From: Mucilaginibacter dorajii
Lineage (GTDB): Bacteria; Bacteroidota; Bacteroidia; Sphingobacteriales; Sphingobacteriaceae
Direction: 5' to 3'
Assembly (NCBI RefSeq): GCF_024808255.1
Contig: NZ_JANTYS010000027.1
Coordinates: forward strand, 1-64,000
DNA length: 64,000 bases
Part shown: piece after piece, positions 9,102-17,078 of the stretch
How the letters are laid out: each line of letters begins with the position of its first letter
Position numbering within the stretch: the first letter of the stretch is position 1
The notes under the pieces: generated by a model
Seen by the model: the letters and a program-made list of their open reading frames with translations, nothing else
Told to the model about the DNA's origin: nothing
The model's database searches: none
Translations under genes and position numbers: made by a program

Positions 9102-9461
9102 TCAGGGTTGAAAGTAAGCACATTTTGTAATTTAAACAATAGCCCAGCCTCACCCCGGCCCGCGCTAAAGGAGTGGCGAGTACAAAATATCTGCTATCCA
9201 AAAACTGTTGCGTTGCGCAACAGTGTGAACCTTTTAAAAACTACATCTATTTAATTTTCAATTAATTATAATTTTATCACTATTTGTAAACCGCAACAAA
9301 ATCGCAACAGCAGGAGAGGAAGTTCATTTCCCATCTACTTTTCGTCCTTGCTCCTTTGTCTAACAGTCCTTTATCCTAAAATCTTTTTTCAAATAATTTA
9401 AAATGTTTTCAATCGCTAATCGTCTTTATCTTTAAAGAAGTAAAAAGTGATAACCGCCGTA
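9102..9461. other. divergent intergenic region without genes
   Basis: It separates the 951-residue protein from the sigma factor. Contents: a perfect 8-base-arm hairpin CTGTTGCG-TTG-CGCAACAG at 9205-9223, further CGCAACA words near 9290-9315, and a pyrimidine-rich word array (Family C: TCCTTTATCC, TTTGTCTAACAGTCC) at about 9340-9400. A TATCTTTA sequence just before the sigma gene is one base off a -7 element. Confidence 0.5.
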
Positions 9462-10019
9462 ATGCCCGAAGACAAAAACAAGCACATTATACATACCATA
9501 AAAGAGTATGGCAAAAGCCTGTTGAGTTTTATTCGCCGGAGGGTAAACAATGACGCCGATGCCGAAGACATTCTGCAGGATGTGTGGTACCAGTTTAGTT
9601 CGGTTATCAATTCAGAACCTATTGAACAAACAAGCGCGTGGCTGTATCGGGTAGCCCGCAATAAAATAACCGATAAGCATAAAAAGAAAACAGAAACCCT
9701 GTTGGATGATATGCTTACTACCGATGAGGATGAAGATGATGCTACCGATTTCAGAAGCATCATGTTTGCCGAAACCAGTACCCCCGAAACCGAATACTTG
9801 CGCAACCTGTTTTGGGAGGAATTATTTTTAGCGCTTGACGAACTGCCCGAAGAACAAAAACAGGTTTTTATATGGCAGGAATTGGAAGATGTGCCCTTTG
9901 AGGAAATTGCTAAACGAACAGGGCAAAACATTAACACCCTGGTATCGCGTAAGCGGTACGCAGTGTTGCACCTGCGCAAAAGGCTTAAACAGTTATACCT
10001 GGAAATAACAGAATATTAA
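9462..10019 (+). CDS. ECF-type RNA polymerase sigma factor
   Basis: 185 residues from ATG 9462 (a GTG at 9447 would add five). Region 2 is visible at about 15-80 (DADAEDILQDVWYQF, AWLYRVARNKITD) and region 4 at about 125-175 (LDELPEEQKQVFIWQELE, then EEIAKRTG and NTLVSRKRYAVLHLRKRL). An acidic linker (DEDEDDATD) separates them. The next genes at 10045 and 10563 probably belong to the same unit. No canonical anti-sigma factor with a zinc finger is next to it; the 10045 product is a candidate regulator by position. Confidence 0.9.
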   Translation: MPEDKNKHIIHTIKEYGKSLLSFIRRRVNNDADAEDILQDVWYQFSSVINSEPIEQTSAWLYRVARNKITDKHKKKTETLLDDMLTTDEDEDDATDFRSIMFAETSTPETEYLRNLFWEELFLALDELPEEQKQVFIWQELEDVPFEEIAKRTGQNINTLVSRKRYAVLHLRKRLKQLYLEITEY

Positions 10020-10044
10020 AAAAATTTAAAAGATTAAAAAGACA

Positions 10045-10455
10045 ATGAAAAGAGCATTTTATAAAGGACGGTTCATATTTATACCCTTCGCGGTAGCCGC
10101 CTTCCTGTCGCTCATCAGTTTTGTGGTGATGCAGTTATGGAACAATTTATTACCCGCAATATTACACGTTAGTGCCATCACTTTTTGGCAGGCTATGGGC
10201 ATATTCATTCTGTGTAAAATATTGTTTGGCTTTGGCAAAGGCGGTGGTAAGCCAGGCTGGGCACAACAAGGCGCACCCTGGATGCGCAAACGCATGGAAG
10301 AGCGTTTCAGGAATATGAGCCCTGAAGAAAAAGAACATTTTAAAGCAAAAATGAAAGACCGTATGTGCGATTGGGGAGGCCGTGGCCGTGGCGGAAGATT
10401 TGGCTACAAGCCATGGGAGGATTTTGCTGCCGATCAGGAAGAAAAAGTGTCTTAA
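10045..10455 (+). CDS. membrane protein with C-terminal SPEEKEHF helix, sigma-factor partner
   Basis: 136 residues with two membrane helices (about 12-33 and 40-62), then a Gly-rich turn and a cytoplasmic or periplasmic helical tail with RMEERFRNMSPEEKEHFKAK, a pattern seen in Spy/CpxP-like and other small stress proteins, ending in a Gly/Arg-rich stretch (GGRGRGGRFG). It starts 25 bases after the sigma factor, consistent with cotranscription. An anti-sigma or stress-sensing role is inferred from position only. Confidence 0.7.
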   Translation: MKRAFYKGRFIFIPFAVAAFLSLISFVVMQLWNNLLPAILHVSAITFWQAMGIFILCKILFGFGKGGGKPGWAQQGAPWMRKRMEERFRNMSPEEKEHFKAKMKDRMCDWGGRGRGGRFGYKPWEDFAADQEEKVS

Positions 10456-10562
10456 GTGGTCAGTAGTGAGTGGTGAGTTTTCATCAATTGGTAAGAACTC
10501 ACCATCCACTACCTACTACTTAAAACTTACTACTTGAAACTCACTACTGACAACTCACTACT
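10455..10562. repeat. word-array hairpin (AGTAGTGAGT family)
   Basis: The whole gap is made of variants of AGTAGTGAGT and its complement. A perfect inner hairpin (GGTGAGTT / AACTCACC) lies at 10472-10503, and outer words CAGTAGTGAGT and ACTCACTACTG pair again. It runs up to the next start codon. Confidence 0.75.
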
Positions 10563-10778
10563 ATGGATATACTGGTATTTACAACAAGTGTTAAGGAAAA
10601 AAGACAGGTAAATAAGGTAACCACCCTGCTTACCAAGGTCCCCTCAATATTTCAATGGAATTTTGATTTGGAAGATTGCGATAACATACTGCGTATCGAG
10701 GCTAATGGCCTGTCGCCGCGGTACATCGAATGGCTGTTGATAAATGCCGGCATTCATTGCCAGGAGCTGGAATACTGA
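10563..10778 (+). CDS. small protein (71 aa), ferredoxin-like fold possible
   Basis: A compact protein reading MDILVFTTSVKEKRQVNKVT at its start, with an alternating strand-helix-strand pattern similar in size to HMA-like domains, but with no CXXC metal site. A terminal IHCQELEY segment holds one cysteine. It follows the sigma factor and membrane protein in the same direction, which suggests a shared unit interrupted only by the word-array. No family recognised. Confidence 0.6.
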   Translation: MDILVFTTSVKEKRQVNKVTTLLTKVPSIFQWNFDLEDCDNILRIEANGLSPRYIEWLLINAGIHCQELEY

Positions 10779-10911
10779 CATTAAAAAGATCGTCGTTGCT
10801 TACTATAATGACATTGTTTTAAAACACTGATTGTCAGTATATATTTTTTCAAGCAACACCCTCGTCACCGTCATTGCTTCGTCGTTCCTCCTACCCATGA
10901 CAAGTCCACCA

Positions 10912-10994
10912 TGTCATTGCGAGGCACGAAGCAATCGCATGCTCTACAGGGCGGATCTGCATAGTTCGCGATTGCTTCGTTCCTCGCAATGACA
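10912..10994. repeat. palindromic repeat (GTCATTGCGAGG / CCTCGCAATGAC family)
   Basis: Two 27-base arms (10912-10938 and 10968-10994) with one mismatch surround a 29-base spacer. The arms contain TGTCATTGCGAGG and GAAGCAATCGC, a repeat seen in many bacterial genomes. Degenerate extra pieces flank it at 10868-10890 and 11008-11055. It accounts for most of the 318-base gap 10779-11096. A solitary half copy is at 50714-50740. Confidence 0.8.
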
Positions 10995-11096
10995 TAGCTT
11001 TATGTTGTCATTCCACCTTCAGAATTTCGCGAAATTTTACAACTCGCAATGACGATTTTTTAGTTTAAACGCCTGCCAAGTGTCCCCCTACAACAA

Positions 11097-11594
11097 TCAC
11101 TTTTTAGGAGCCGGGCTGTTGATCTCTATCCAGTAACCATCCGGATCCTGAAAATACAATTGCAACACTCCATCTTTCCGTAAGGTTGGTTCTTTACTAT
11201 CGCCATTCCAATTGCCGTAAGGGATGTTCAGTTTATCAAGCGTTTTGGCAAATTCTTTTACAGATCCTACCGTAAAACATAAATGCTCGGCTTTAATATG
11301 CGTATCTGAGCAGGTGCCTTGTATGGCATGCAGTTTAATATGATTGCCTAAGTTATACCATTGGTGCACGGTATCGCCAAACGGGTTGCCTACTTTTTCA
11401 AGGTGCATTACATCGGTATAAAAAGCAACGCTCTTTTTAAGATTTTTTACGCAAATGGCAATATGATCAACCACGGGTGCAGCGTTACTGCCCGATTGCG
11501 CGAAGCTAAGTGCAGGCAACAAAAAAGCGGCAATTAATAGCACAAGTTTAAGTTTACCTGGCTTATAGGTGTTTTGGGTAAATAAAAAGCTCAT
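11097..11594 (-). CDS. exported VOC (glyoxalase/bleomycin-resistance fold) protein
   Basis: 165 residues. A signal peptide (about 15-33, LKLVLLIAAFLLPALSFA) is followed by a single VOC domain: VDHIAICVKNLKKSVAFYTD at about 42-61, and a second half with AEHLCFTV and LYFQDPDGYWIEINSP. The metal-ligand positions of the fold are present (His in VDHIA, His in AEHLC, Glu in WIEIN). It is unusual for the family in being exported. The substrate is unknown. Single gene, preceded by a repeat-rich gap. Confidence 0.85.
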   Translation of the reverse strand: MSFLFTQNTYKPGKLKLVLLIAAFLLPALSFAQSGSNAAPVVDHIAICVKNLKKSVAFYTDVMHLEKVGNPFGDTVHQWYNLGNHIKLHAIQGTCSDTHIKAEHLCFTVGSVKEFAKTLDKLNIPYGNWNGDSKEPTLRKDGVLQLYFQDPDGYWIEINSPAPKK

Positions 11595-11667
11595 TTTAAG
11601 TTTTTGGTTTTAAAACTTAAATATATGTGTTTATATAACACTAAGAGGATATCCACAGAAATATTAC

Positions 11668-11919
11668 CTAATAGGATACCTGCTGGTTTAAATCATGATC
11701 GGAAACAAAATTCACCGTGTTATTCCGGTTCCAGTCATCAATATCTATTAAACCCGACCGGGTTTGGTAGTGGCCGTCATCGTTAGGACACTTAACCACA
11801 TAAAGCCCATCTGCCGCCGGCTCAATAACCGGCCGTGCCCCACATATCTTACAAAACTTGCAATATATCGTTCTTGGTATATTAACGTAACCCCTCATAG
11901 CTGGTATTTGTACGTTCAT
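11668..11919 (-). CDS. zinc-ribbon protein resembling Lar-type restriction alleviation proteins
   Basis: 83 residues. Cysteines CKFCKICG (about 20-27) and one later Cys in VVKCPNDDGH, followed by IDIDDWNRNN (about 59-68). The order CxxCG, VxC, then a terminal WN resembles the Lar family, which are small zinc-binding proteins often of phage origin. The Lar assignment is by motif layout only, and no phage genes adjoin it. Starts at a single ATG (11919). Confidence 0.55.
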   Translation of the reverse strand: MNVQIPAMRGYVNIPRTIYCKFCKICGARPVIEPAADGLYVVKCPNDDGHYQTRSGLIDIDDWNRNNTVNFVSDHDLNQQVSY

Positions 11920-12060
11920 GTTGACCTCCAGGTTGCTGTTTGAGTTAATTTAAAACAATAAATTTATTTAGAACGAAACCATTTTATTCATTTATTACGA
12001 TAGCGTGGGGCTTATTAGTTGCTTCTGCCTCATATTAATTTCTTTTATTACATTTATAAC

Positions 12061-12660
12061 ATGCAACCTGATATTGAACAACTAAAAGTAACCTACAAGA
12101 ATCTATCCGATGATAAGCTTACAAGTCTTGCTATTACCGAAGCCGCCAGCCTGCGCCCCGAAGCGCTTGAGATTTTAAAAGCCGAGATAAAAAGCCGTGG
12201 TTTAGATGAGGATATTGCCAGTGGCATTGATGCCCAGCTCATAGATACCGGCAGCCTGGAGTTTGATGGTTATGTATCGCTTATACGCGGCCAGGCTTGT
12301 CCTGTTTGCACCGGCACAACCTTACCTTTAAACGCGGCCATAGTTAGCACGGTTAAAAGCTTTATCCTGCTTACCCAGTATAAAAAGAAATTGATGATAG
12401 CCTGCCCAAACTGTTTGCAAAATGCCAATCAAAGTGCTACCAACACAACAGCGTTGTTAGGCTGGTGGGGTTTGCCCTGGGGAATTATCAGATCGGTACA
12501 GGCGTTAACCCGTAACGTAAAAGCAGCCAAACAGGTTAGAACAGGCGAGCCTACTGATACCCTGGTATCATTTATAAAAACCAATATCGGGGTTATTGAG
12601 GGTGTGCGCAAAAACAAACAGTCGCTTAACTTCATGTTAGATAGTGTGAACAAACGTTAA
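12061..12660 (+). CDS. hypothetical protein with zinc-ribbon cysteines (199 aa)
   Basis: Start taken at ATG 12061 (MQPDIEQLKVTYKNLSDDKL). An upstream in-frame start at 12019 would add fourteen hydrophobic residues. The N-terminal half is helical (AASLRPEALEILKAEIKSRG). Two CxxC pairs (CPVC about 83-86, CPNC about 118-121) would form a zinc ribbon; between and after them are hydrophobic segments such as LLGWWGLPWGIIRS. A TACATTTA sequence (one base off a -7 element) ends four bases before the ATG. Family not recognised. Followed by the Pr6Pr gene 11 bases on. Confidence 0.7.
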   Translation: MQPDIEQLKVTYKNLSDDKLTSLAITEAASLRPEALEILKAEIKSRGLDEDIASGIDAQLIDTGSLEFDGYVSLIRGQACPVCTGTTLPLNAAIVSTVKSFILLTQYKKKLMIACPNCLQNANQSATNTTALLGWWGLPWGIIRSVQALTRNVKAAKQVRTGEPTDTLVSFIKTNIGVIEGVRKNKQSLNFMLDSVNKR

Positions 12661-12671
12661 AACAGATAACT

Positions 12672-13301
12672 ATGTTTAAAGCTTACGCCGCCGTTGCCAC
12701 CGTAATTTTTTGGTTTGCAATTGTTTTGCAATTCAGTATTTCTATACCGGTGTACCTGCAAACCGGCTTTAGTACGTTAGGTGCTGTGGTTCAGCTGCTC
12801 AGTTTCTTTACCATTTTAAGTAATATACTTGCGGCTATAGTGCTCGTTATTGTGTTACTAAAGCCCGGGCCTGCTTTTATTAACTTTTTTAAACGTGGTT
12901 CTGTTATTGCCGCAGTTACCTTATATATTACCATTGTTGGGCTGGTTTACAATTTGGTATTGCGCAACCTGCAACAATTGCAAGGCTTATTTAAAATAGC
13001 TAACGAACTATTGCACCTCATAAACCCTTTGTTATTCATCATATTCTGGCTGTTTTTTGTACCTAAACAAAAGCTTAGCCGGCGGCAGGGTTTAACCTGG
13101 TTATGGTTTCCGTTCGTTTATTTAGTTTACACGCTTGCACGCGGTGCGGTTAAACATTTGTACCCTTATCCTTTTATGAACGTTGATAAGCTGGGCTATG
13201 GTCATGTATTGCTCAATTCGTTTTTTGTGATGATTGCATTTTTGGCGTTTGGCTTATTGTTCTTTTTTATCAATAATAAGGTTTCCTCAGAATCTGTTTA
13301 A
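12672..13301 (+). CDS. Pr6Pr family integral membrane protein
   Basis: 209 residues with six predicted membrane helices, the hallmark of the Pr6Pr (FAR-17a/AIG1-like) family. Signature-like pieces include FFTILSNILAAIV (about 45-57), LLHLINPLLFIIFW (about 114-127) and a conserved YPYPFMNVD loop near 162-170. Function in bacteria is unknown; eukaryotic relatives hydrolyse fatty-acid esters of hydroxy fatty acids. It is 11 bases after the zinc-ribbon protein, so the two are likely one unit. Confidence 0.85.
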   Translation: MFKAYAAVATVIFWFAIVLQFSISIPVYLQTGFSTLGAVVQLLSFFTILSNILAAIVLVIVLLKPGPAFINFFKRGSVIAAVTLYITIVGLVYNLVLRNLQQLQGLFKIANELLHLINPLLFIIFWLFFVPKQKLSRRQGLTWLWFPFVYLVYTLARGAVKHLYPYPFMNVDKLGYGHVLLNSFFVMIAFLAFGLLFFFINNKVSSESV

Positions 13302-13388
13302 AAACAATTACGAAAAGATATTATAGTTAAAAATTGCCATTGCTTCGTTGTTCCTTCTACCCATGGCATATTCGTTTGCACGCTGGCT

Positions 13389-13538
13389 ACGACTCACCCG
13401 GTCTACGCTTCGCTGGACCGCCCTCTCTCCGGCTAAAGCCGCAAAGAGGGCCGGGGACACAAAAACCTTTTTAGCCTCCTCTAGGCGACGCAGTCGGAGA
13501 GAGGGGCAGACGGGCGTAGCCTCGTCGGGGTGAGTCGT
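13389..13538. repeat. GC-rich nested inverted repeat, about 150 bp
   Basis: Outer arms ACGACTCACCCG (13389-13400) and CGGGGTGAGTCGT (13526-13538) pair. Inside, CCCTCTCTCCGG pairs with CGGAGAGAGGG-like sequence and with AGAGGGCC. Base composition is clearly more GC-rich than the surrounding gap (13302-13757). Both strands are open in this stretch because of the palindromic composition, not because of a gene. Confidence 0.7.
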
Positions 13539-13757
13539 CTGCGCCTTGTTCATGTCATGCTATCCTTCAGATACCCAAAATCTTACCAAAGGCGATAACA
13601 ATCTACTTTTTTTATTTTTAGACAGTTCCTCGCAAAAACAGTAACAATCCGGAGATAGCATTTGTAACAATATTAACGCTAAGTCCCGTAAATTAAACCT
13701 TGGGGACTAATAGATGTTTAACCTGTATATCTATTTAAAACATAAAGTTGAATTGTT

Positions 13758-13904
13758 ATGAAAACTCAAATTTCCCGCTCAATAGCACTGCTTATATTAG
13801 CAGCCATGGGCTTTACAAGTTGCTCGGCAGAATACCGCGAACGCAGAAGACATCACCATGAAGAACCCACACGTGTGCATGAACGCGTAGTGATCCACAA
13901 CTAA
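13758..13904 (+). CDS. small His/Arg-rich lipoprotein (48 aa)
   Basis: Reads MKTQISRSIALLILAAMGFT, then SCSAEYRERRRHHHEEPTRV and HERVVIHN. The lipobox is FTSC, giving a mature lipid-anchored peptide of about 28 residues with a charged RERRRHHHEE cluster. The histidines could bind metal, but nothing shows it. It lies 15 bases before the His/Arg-rich secreted protein, likely cotranscribed. Shorter than most gene-calling cut-offs. Confidence 0.65.
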   Translation: MKTQISRSIALLILAAMGFTSCSAEYRERRRHHHEEPTRVHERVVIHN

Positions 13905-13919
13905 TTTTAATTATAAAAA

Positions 13920-14153
13920 ATGAAAGCTGTAAAAATATTAATGATCGCAATTGTTGCTTTGTTCACCTTTGAAGGGGCCAAGGCACAGGTAGTAGTAAAA
14001 GCCCGGGTTGGGGCACCGGTTCATCGCCATTACCGCCACCGGGTTCGCCGGGCAGTTGTAGTGCGTCACCATTACCACCGCAGGCCGGTAGTTGTAAGGC
14101 ACGCTTATCACCGGCCACACAGGCGTGTTGTGACACGTACCGTGATCAGATAA
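13920..14153 (+). CDS. secreted very basic His/Arg/Val-rich protein (77 aa)
   Basis: Signal peptide MKAVKILMIAIVALFTFEG, cleaved near AKA-Q (residue 22). The mature part is repetitive: HRHYRHRVRRAVVVRHHYHR, RPVVVRHAYHRPHRR. It alternates basic/His turns with short Val strands. No family beyond low-complexity exported proteins of Bacteroidota. Metal binding or nucleic-acid or envelope binding is possible from composition only. A strong terminator follows at 14201-14239. Confidence 0.65.
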   Translation: MKAVKILMIAIVALFTFEGAKAQVVVKARVGAPVHRHYRHRVRRAVVVRHHYHRRPVVVRHAYHRPHRRVVTRTVIR

Positions 14154-14286
14154 AAGCATAAAGCAAAAAGCATAAAGCATAAAGCAAAAAGCAAAAAGCA
14201 AAAAAATAGCGGTGGAGTTATCTTCACCGCTATTTTTTTGCGTAATATTTCATGGCTTTATGCTTTTTGCCTTTGGCTTTAAGCTT
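14153..14286. repeat. word-array hairpin (GCATAAAGCAAAAA family) enclosing a terminator
   Basis: Left arm is built from AAAGCATAAAGCAAAAAGC words (14154-14200), right arm from GCTTTATGCTTTTTGCC words (14252-14283). They are complementary and bracket the terminator at 14201-14239. Confidence 0.75.
14201..14239 (+). terminator. rho-independent terminator after the His/Arg-rich genes
   Basis: Arms AAAAAATAGCGGTGGAG and CTTCACCGCTATTTTTTT (one G:T pair) around TTAT. It can work in both directions because of the A-run before and the T-run after, so it may also serve the convergent gene at 14290. Confidence 0.85.
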
Positions 14287-14289
14287 AAT

Positions 14290-14490
14290 TTAGTCGTTCC
14301 AAAAATGGTTAAACGGGGCCGATGCTGCCAGTTTTGCTTTTATAAAAATGTCGTCTTCTCTTTGTAAACAGTCGTTAGTGTAAATATCTTCGTCGGCATT
14401 TACTTTGAGTATACTGCCTGCTATACGCTCCACTATGGTTGATAGTGTTGGTACCTCGTTGTCGGGAATTTGGATTGTTAATATTGCCAT
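14290..14490 (-). CDS. small hypothetical protein (66 aa)
   Basis: Reads MAILTIQIPDNEVPTLSTIV at the start, a beta strand followed by a helix, similar in form to small antidote-like or regulatory proteins of Bacteroidota, which often begin with T-I-Q-I-P-D. Acidic overall. No partner toxin gene lies next to it. No further function can be given. Confidence 0.55.
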   Translation of the reverse strand: MAILTIQIPDNEVPTLSTIVERIAGSILKVNADEDIYTNDCLQREDDIFIKAKLAASAPFNHFWND

Positions 14491-14559
14491 GGGTAGTTGA
14501 TGTTTAAAATTGTTATCTCAAAAATATGCGTTTCCTTTTAAAGGTATGTTTGCCGAAAG

Positions 14560-14591
14560 TCAAAAAGTTAATCATTTGATTAACTTTTTGA
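14560..14591. repeat. perfect palindrome upstream of the 66-aa gene
   Basis: Arms TCAAAAAGTTAATCA and TGATTAACTTTTTGA are perfectly complementary around two bases. The A/T runs would fit a bidirectional terminator, but the element is upstream of the minus-strand gene (start 14490) and no other gene ends here, so an operator or mobile repeat is equally possible. Confidence 0.6.
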
Positions 14592-14773
14592 ACCTTCATG
14601 TTTTCTAAGGCTTAAACGCAGCAGGTTTTGATTGTATTATGGAAGCTGAAGTGGTTTAACAAAGTTTAACAACCTTTCAATTTTACTATCTTTTACAAAG
14701 CCCTTAAACCAACTATACAGATTGAAACCAACCTTAATTTTCAAATGGCAAATACTCTGCAACGCGCAAAACA

Positions 14774-14946
14774 GGTAGCCGCTATGCGGCATCATCGAGC
14801 GGAAATACATTTGCTACAAATAGGTAGCCGCTATGCGGCAAACTTATATCTGATTAACTCCTATCATTCAGCTCGCCAGAGATAGAAGCTATCCCGAATC
14901 GTTTTACTAGGTATTACTTTGCCGCATAGCGGCTCCCTATTTGTAG
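14774..14946. repeat. palindromic element built on GTAGCCGCTATGCGGC
   Basis: Copies of GGTAGCCGCTATGCGGC occur at 14774-14790 and 14823-14839, and the inverted form at 14921-14935. The 27-base arms 14814-14840 and 14920-14946 differ by one base and both carry the CTACAAATAG end. A related GCTCCATAGGAGC palindrome follows at 14970-14982. It fills most of the gene-free stretch 14491-15087. Confidence 0.75.
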
Positions 14947-15087
14947 AAAAAATCATTCGGATGTCTTTTGCTCCATAGGAGCTACCCTCTTTTGCGCAAA
15001 ATCTTAAAACCAATTTCTCGGGGTTATCCGCCGTTTCAAAACATTTGACACCTATTTTATTATATTGCATACCTATACTTACTTTAT

Positions 15088-16347
15088 ATGCACGGCAGCG
15101 GTCTTATCAAAGTTTTTCTTATTATATCGGCTATCAGTTTATTATTTGATTGGTATGTTTTTTCGGGGTTAAAAACCTTAAGCACCGGTTGGTCTTCCAA
15201 GCGTTGGCAATGTATTGTTTTGTGGGGATATCTCATCGTTTCGGTGGGCGTTACAGCGTTATTATTATTGGGTTTTAGTGCCTTCAGATCGGCCAATGGC
15301 ATGCAGCCCTACCATGAATGGATCCTGAGTATATTTCTTACGTTTTTTATTACTAAGCTAATCTTTATACTCGTTTTGTTTTTGGGTGATATCGGTCGGT
15401 TTTTTGTTGGTCTGTTTAACCTGGTAAGCGGCAAAAACAATAAGCAAGCGTTTCCGGGCCGGCGTAAATTCATCAGCGAAATTGCTGTTTTAGCTGCCGC
15501 CATACCGTTCAGTTCTTTTTTATACGCGATGATTAAGGGTAAGTATGATTACCGGCTGCACCGCACCACGCTTTACTTTGACGATTTGCCCCAGGCTTTT
15601 GATGGTTTTACCATTACCCAGATCTCTGATATTCATTCAGGTAGTTTTGATAGTATGGCCGGTGTTCAAAAAGGCATCGATATGGCTAAAGCGCAAAAAA
15701 GCGACCTGTTTGTTTTTACCGGCGACCTGGTTAATAACGCCGCATTTGAAATTGAGCCTTACCTGGAAAAGTTTGGGTCGATAAAAGCACCCTACGGCCA
15801 ATTTTCAATATTAGGGAACCACGACTATGGCGATTATATAGAATGGAACAGCGATCAGGAAAAAGCAGCCAACCTTGATAAGCTAAAGCAACACCATAAA
15901 ACATTGGGCTACCGGTTGCTGCTGGATGAAAACGTAACCATCGAAAAAGATGGTCAAAAAATTTCGCTCATCGGTGTACAAAACTGGGGCCGGGGGTTTA
16001 TCCAGGTAGGCGATTTGGATAAAGCCCTGCAGGGCGTACCTAAGGATGCTTTTAAAGTGCTGCTATCTCATGATCCTACCCATTGGGAAGATCATGTGCG
16101 TTATCACCCAACCAATATCAATCTTACTTTAGCCGGCCATACCCACGGTGCGCAATTTGGCGTAGAGATCCCCGGTTTTAGGTGGAGCCCGGTAAAATAT
16201 AAGTACCTTGATTGGGCTGGTTTAGCTAACGAGAAAAACCGCTATTTGTATGTAAACCGCGGTTTTGGTTTCCTTGCCTTTAGCGGCAGGCTGGGCATCT
16301 GGCCCGAGATCACGGTGATTGAACTGAAGAAAAAATTGCAAGCTTAA
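15088..16347 (+). CDS. membrane-anchored metallophosphoesterase
   Basis: 419 residues. Three to four N-terminal membrane helices (about 5-22, 40-64, 76-104, 127-150), then a calcineurin-like phosphoesterase domain in the YkuE/YaeI style: ISDIHSG (about 181-187), FTGDLVN (about 212-218), LGNHDY (about 246-251), LLSHDP (about 330-335), LAGHTHG (about 351-357). All five metal-binding blocks are intact. YkuE-like enzymes act on lipid-linked phosphates such as UDP-diacylglucosamine or related lipids; the substrate here is unknown. The lipoprotein gene follows after two bases. Confidence 0.9.
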   Translation: MHGSGLIKVFLIISAISLLFDWYVFSGLKTLSTGWSSKRWQCIVLWGYLIVSVGVTALLLLGFSAFRSANGMQPYHEWILSIFLTFFITKLIFILVLFLGDIGRFFVGLFNLVSGKNNKQAFPGRRKFISEIAVLAAAIPFSSFLYAMIKGKYDYRLHRTTLYFDDLPQAFDGFTITQISDIHSGSFDSMAGVQKGIDMAKAQKSDLFVFTGDLVNNAAFEIEPYLEKFGSIKAPYGQFSILGNHDYGDYIEWNSDQEKAANLDKLKQHHKTLGYRLLLDENVTIEKDGQKISLIGVQNWGRGFIQVGDLDKALQGVPKDAFKVLLSHDPTHWEDHVRYHPTNINLTLAGHTHGAQFGVEIPGFRWSPVKYKYLDWAGLANEKNRYLYVNRGFGFLAFSGRLGIWPEITVIELKKKLQA

Positions 16348-16349
16348 AA

Positions 16350-17006
16350 ATGAAAAGATCCTTTGTTGTATTAACCGGTTTATTATTGGCGTTTGCATCC
16401 TGCAAGCAGCCAAAACCTAAGCCGGTTAATAAATTGTATGTCTCATCTGACGAGGCCACGATCAGCACTTTGGCCTTTAATTACATCATGCCGTCGGATA
16501 GTGTATATAAAGCTCATCTCATTAAATACAAGTTTCCGGCATCGGCAACAGAAAAGATTGCGCGGCTAACAACCGAATTGGATACCGCAAAAATATTTGT
16601 GGTTATAGGCGATACGCTGATCAGGCTGCCTCAGGATTATCTTAAAAAACAATCGAAAGATGTACACCGCAGTGATAAGGATATGGTTAAAAACATGGTG
16701 GTAGATAGCTGGTCGCCCCAGGTAGATATCCATGAAACCGCAGGGACTTTCCAAATGAAAAACCTTGGTTTTGCTTACGGTTACACATATACGCTTTTCA
16801 ACCAATTAAAAACTTTGCCGGCTGGTTCATTTAACGCGGGGATGTTCAGGATGTCGGCCGTATTTTTCAATGCGGATAAAACAAAGGCTTTCGCTTACCT
16901 TGAAAAGCGTGGCGGCCTGGTGGTGGCGCAAGGTTATGATATTTTCCTGGAGAAGAAAAAAGGGAAATGGTTTGTGGTACTGTGTAATTTGGATTGGGTT
17001 AGTTGA
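16350..17006 (+). CDS. hypothetical lipoprotein (218 aa)
   Basis: Lipoprotein signal peptide ending LLAFASC (Cys 19), then KQPKPKPVNKL. The mature protein is a mixed alpha/beta sequence with VSSDEATISTLAFNYIMPSD early and GTFQMKNLGFAYGYTYTLFN in the middle, ending GKWFVVLCNLDWVS. No known family recognised. It begins two bases after the phosphoesterase stop, so the two almost certainly form an operon and may work together in the envelope. Confidence 0.7.
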   Translation: MKRSFVVLTGLLLAFASCKQPKPKPVNKLYVSSDEATISTLAFNYIMPSDSVYKAHLIKYKFPASATEKIARLTTELDTAKIFVVIGDTLIRLPQDYLKKQSKDVHRSDKDMVKNMVVDSWSPQVDIHETAGTFQMKNLGFAYGYTYTLFNQLKTLPAGSFNAGMFRMSAVFFNADKTKAFAYLEKRGGLVVAQGYDIFLEKKKGKWFVVLCNLDWVS

Positions 17007-17078
17007 TATTTAAAGCCCCTGATTTCTGGCAGGGTTTTTATACCTATAATTAATCAACATACATTAACCAGAAACAAC

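Noticed and set aside
9001..9201. Minus-strand frame upstream of the 951-residue protein gene
   Set aside because: Overlaps the signal peptide region of the real gene in another frame and has no motif.
13308..13553. Open frames on both strands over the GC-rich repeat
   Set aside because: The sequence is palindromic and free of stops because of its composition; no homology-like motif or start context.
14864..15070. Minus-strand frame of 68 codons
   Set aside because: It lies over the palindromic repeat, has no recognisable motif, and overlaps the likely promoter region of the phosphoesterase gene.
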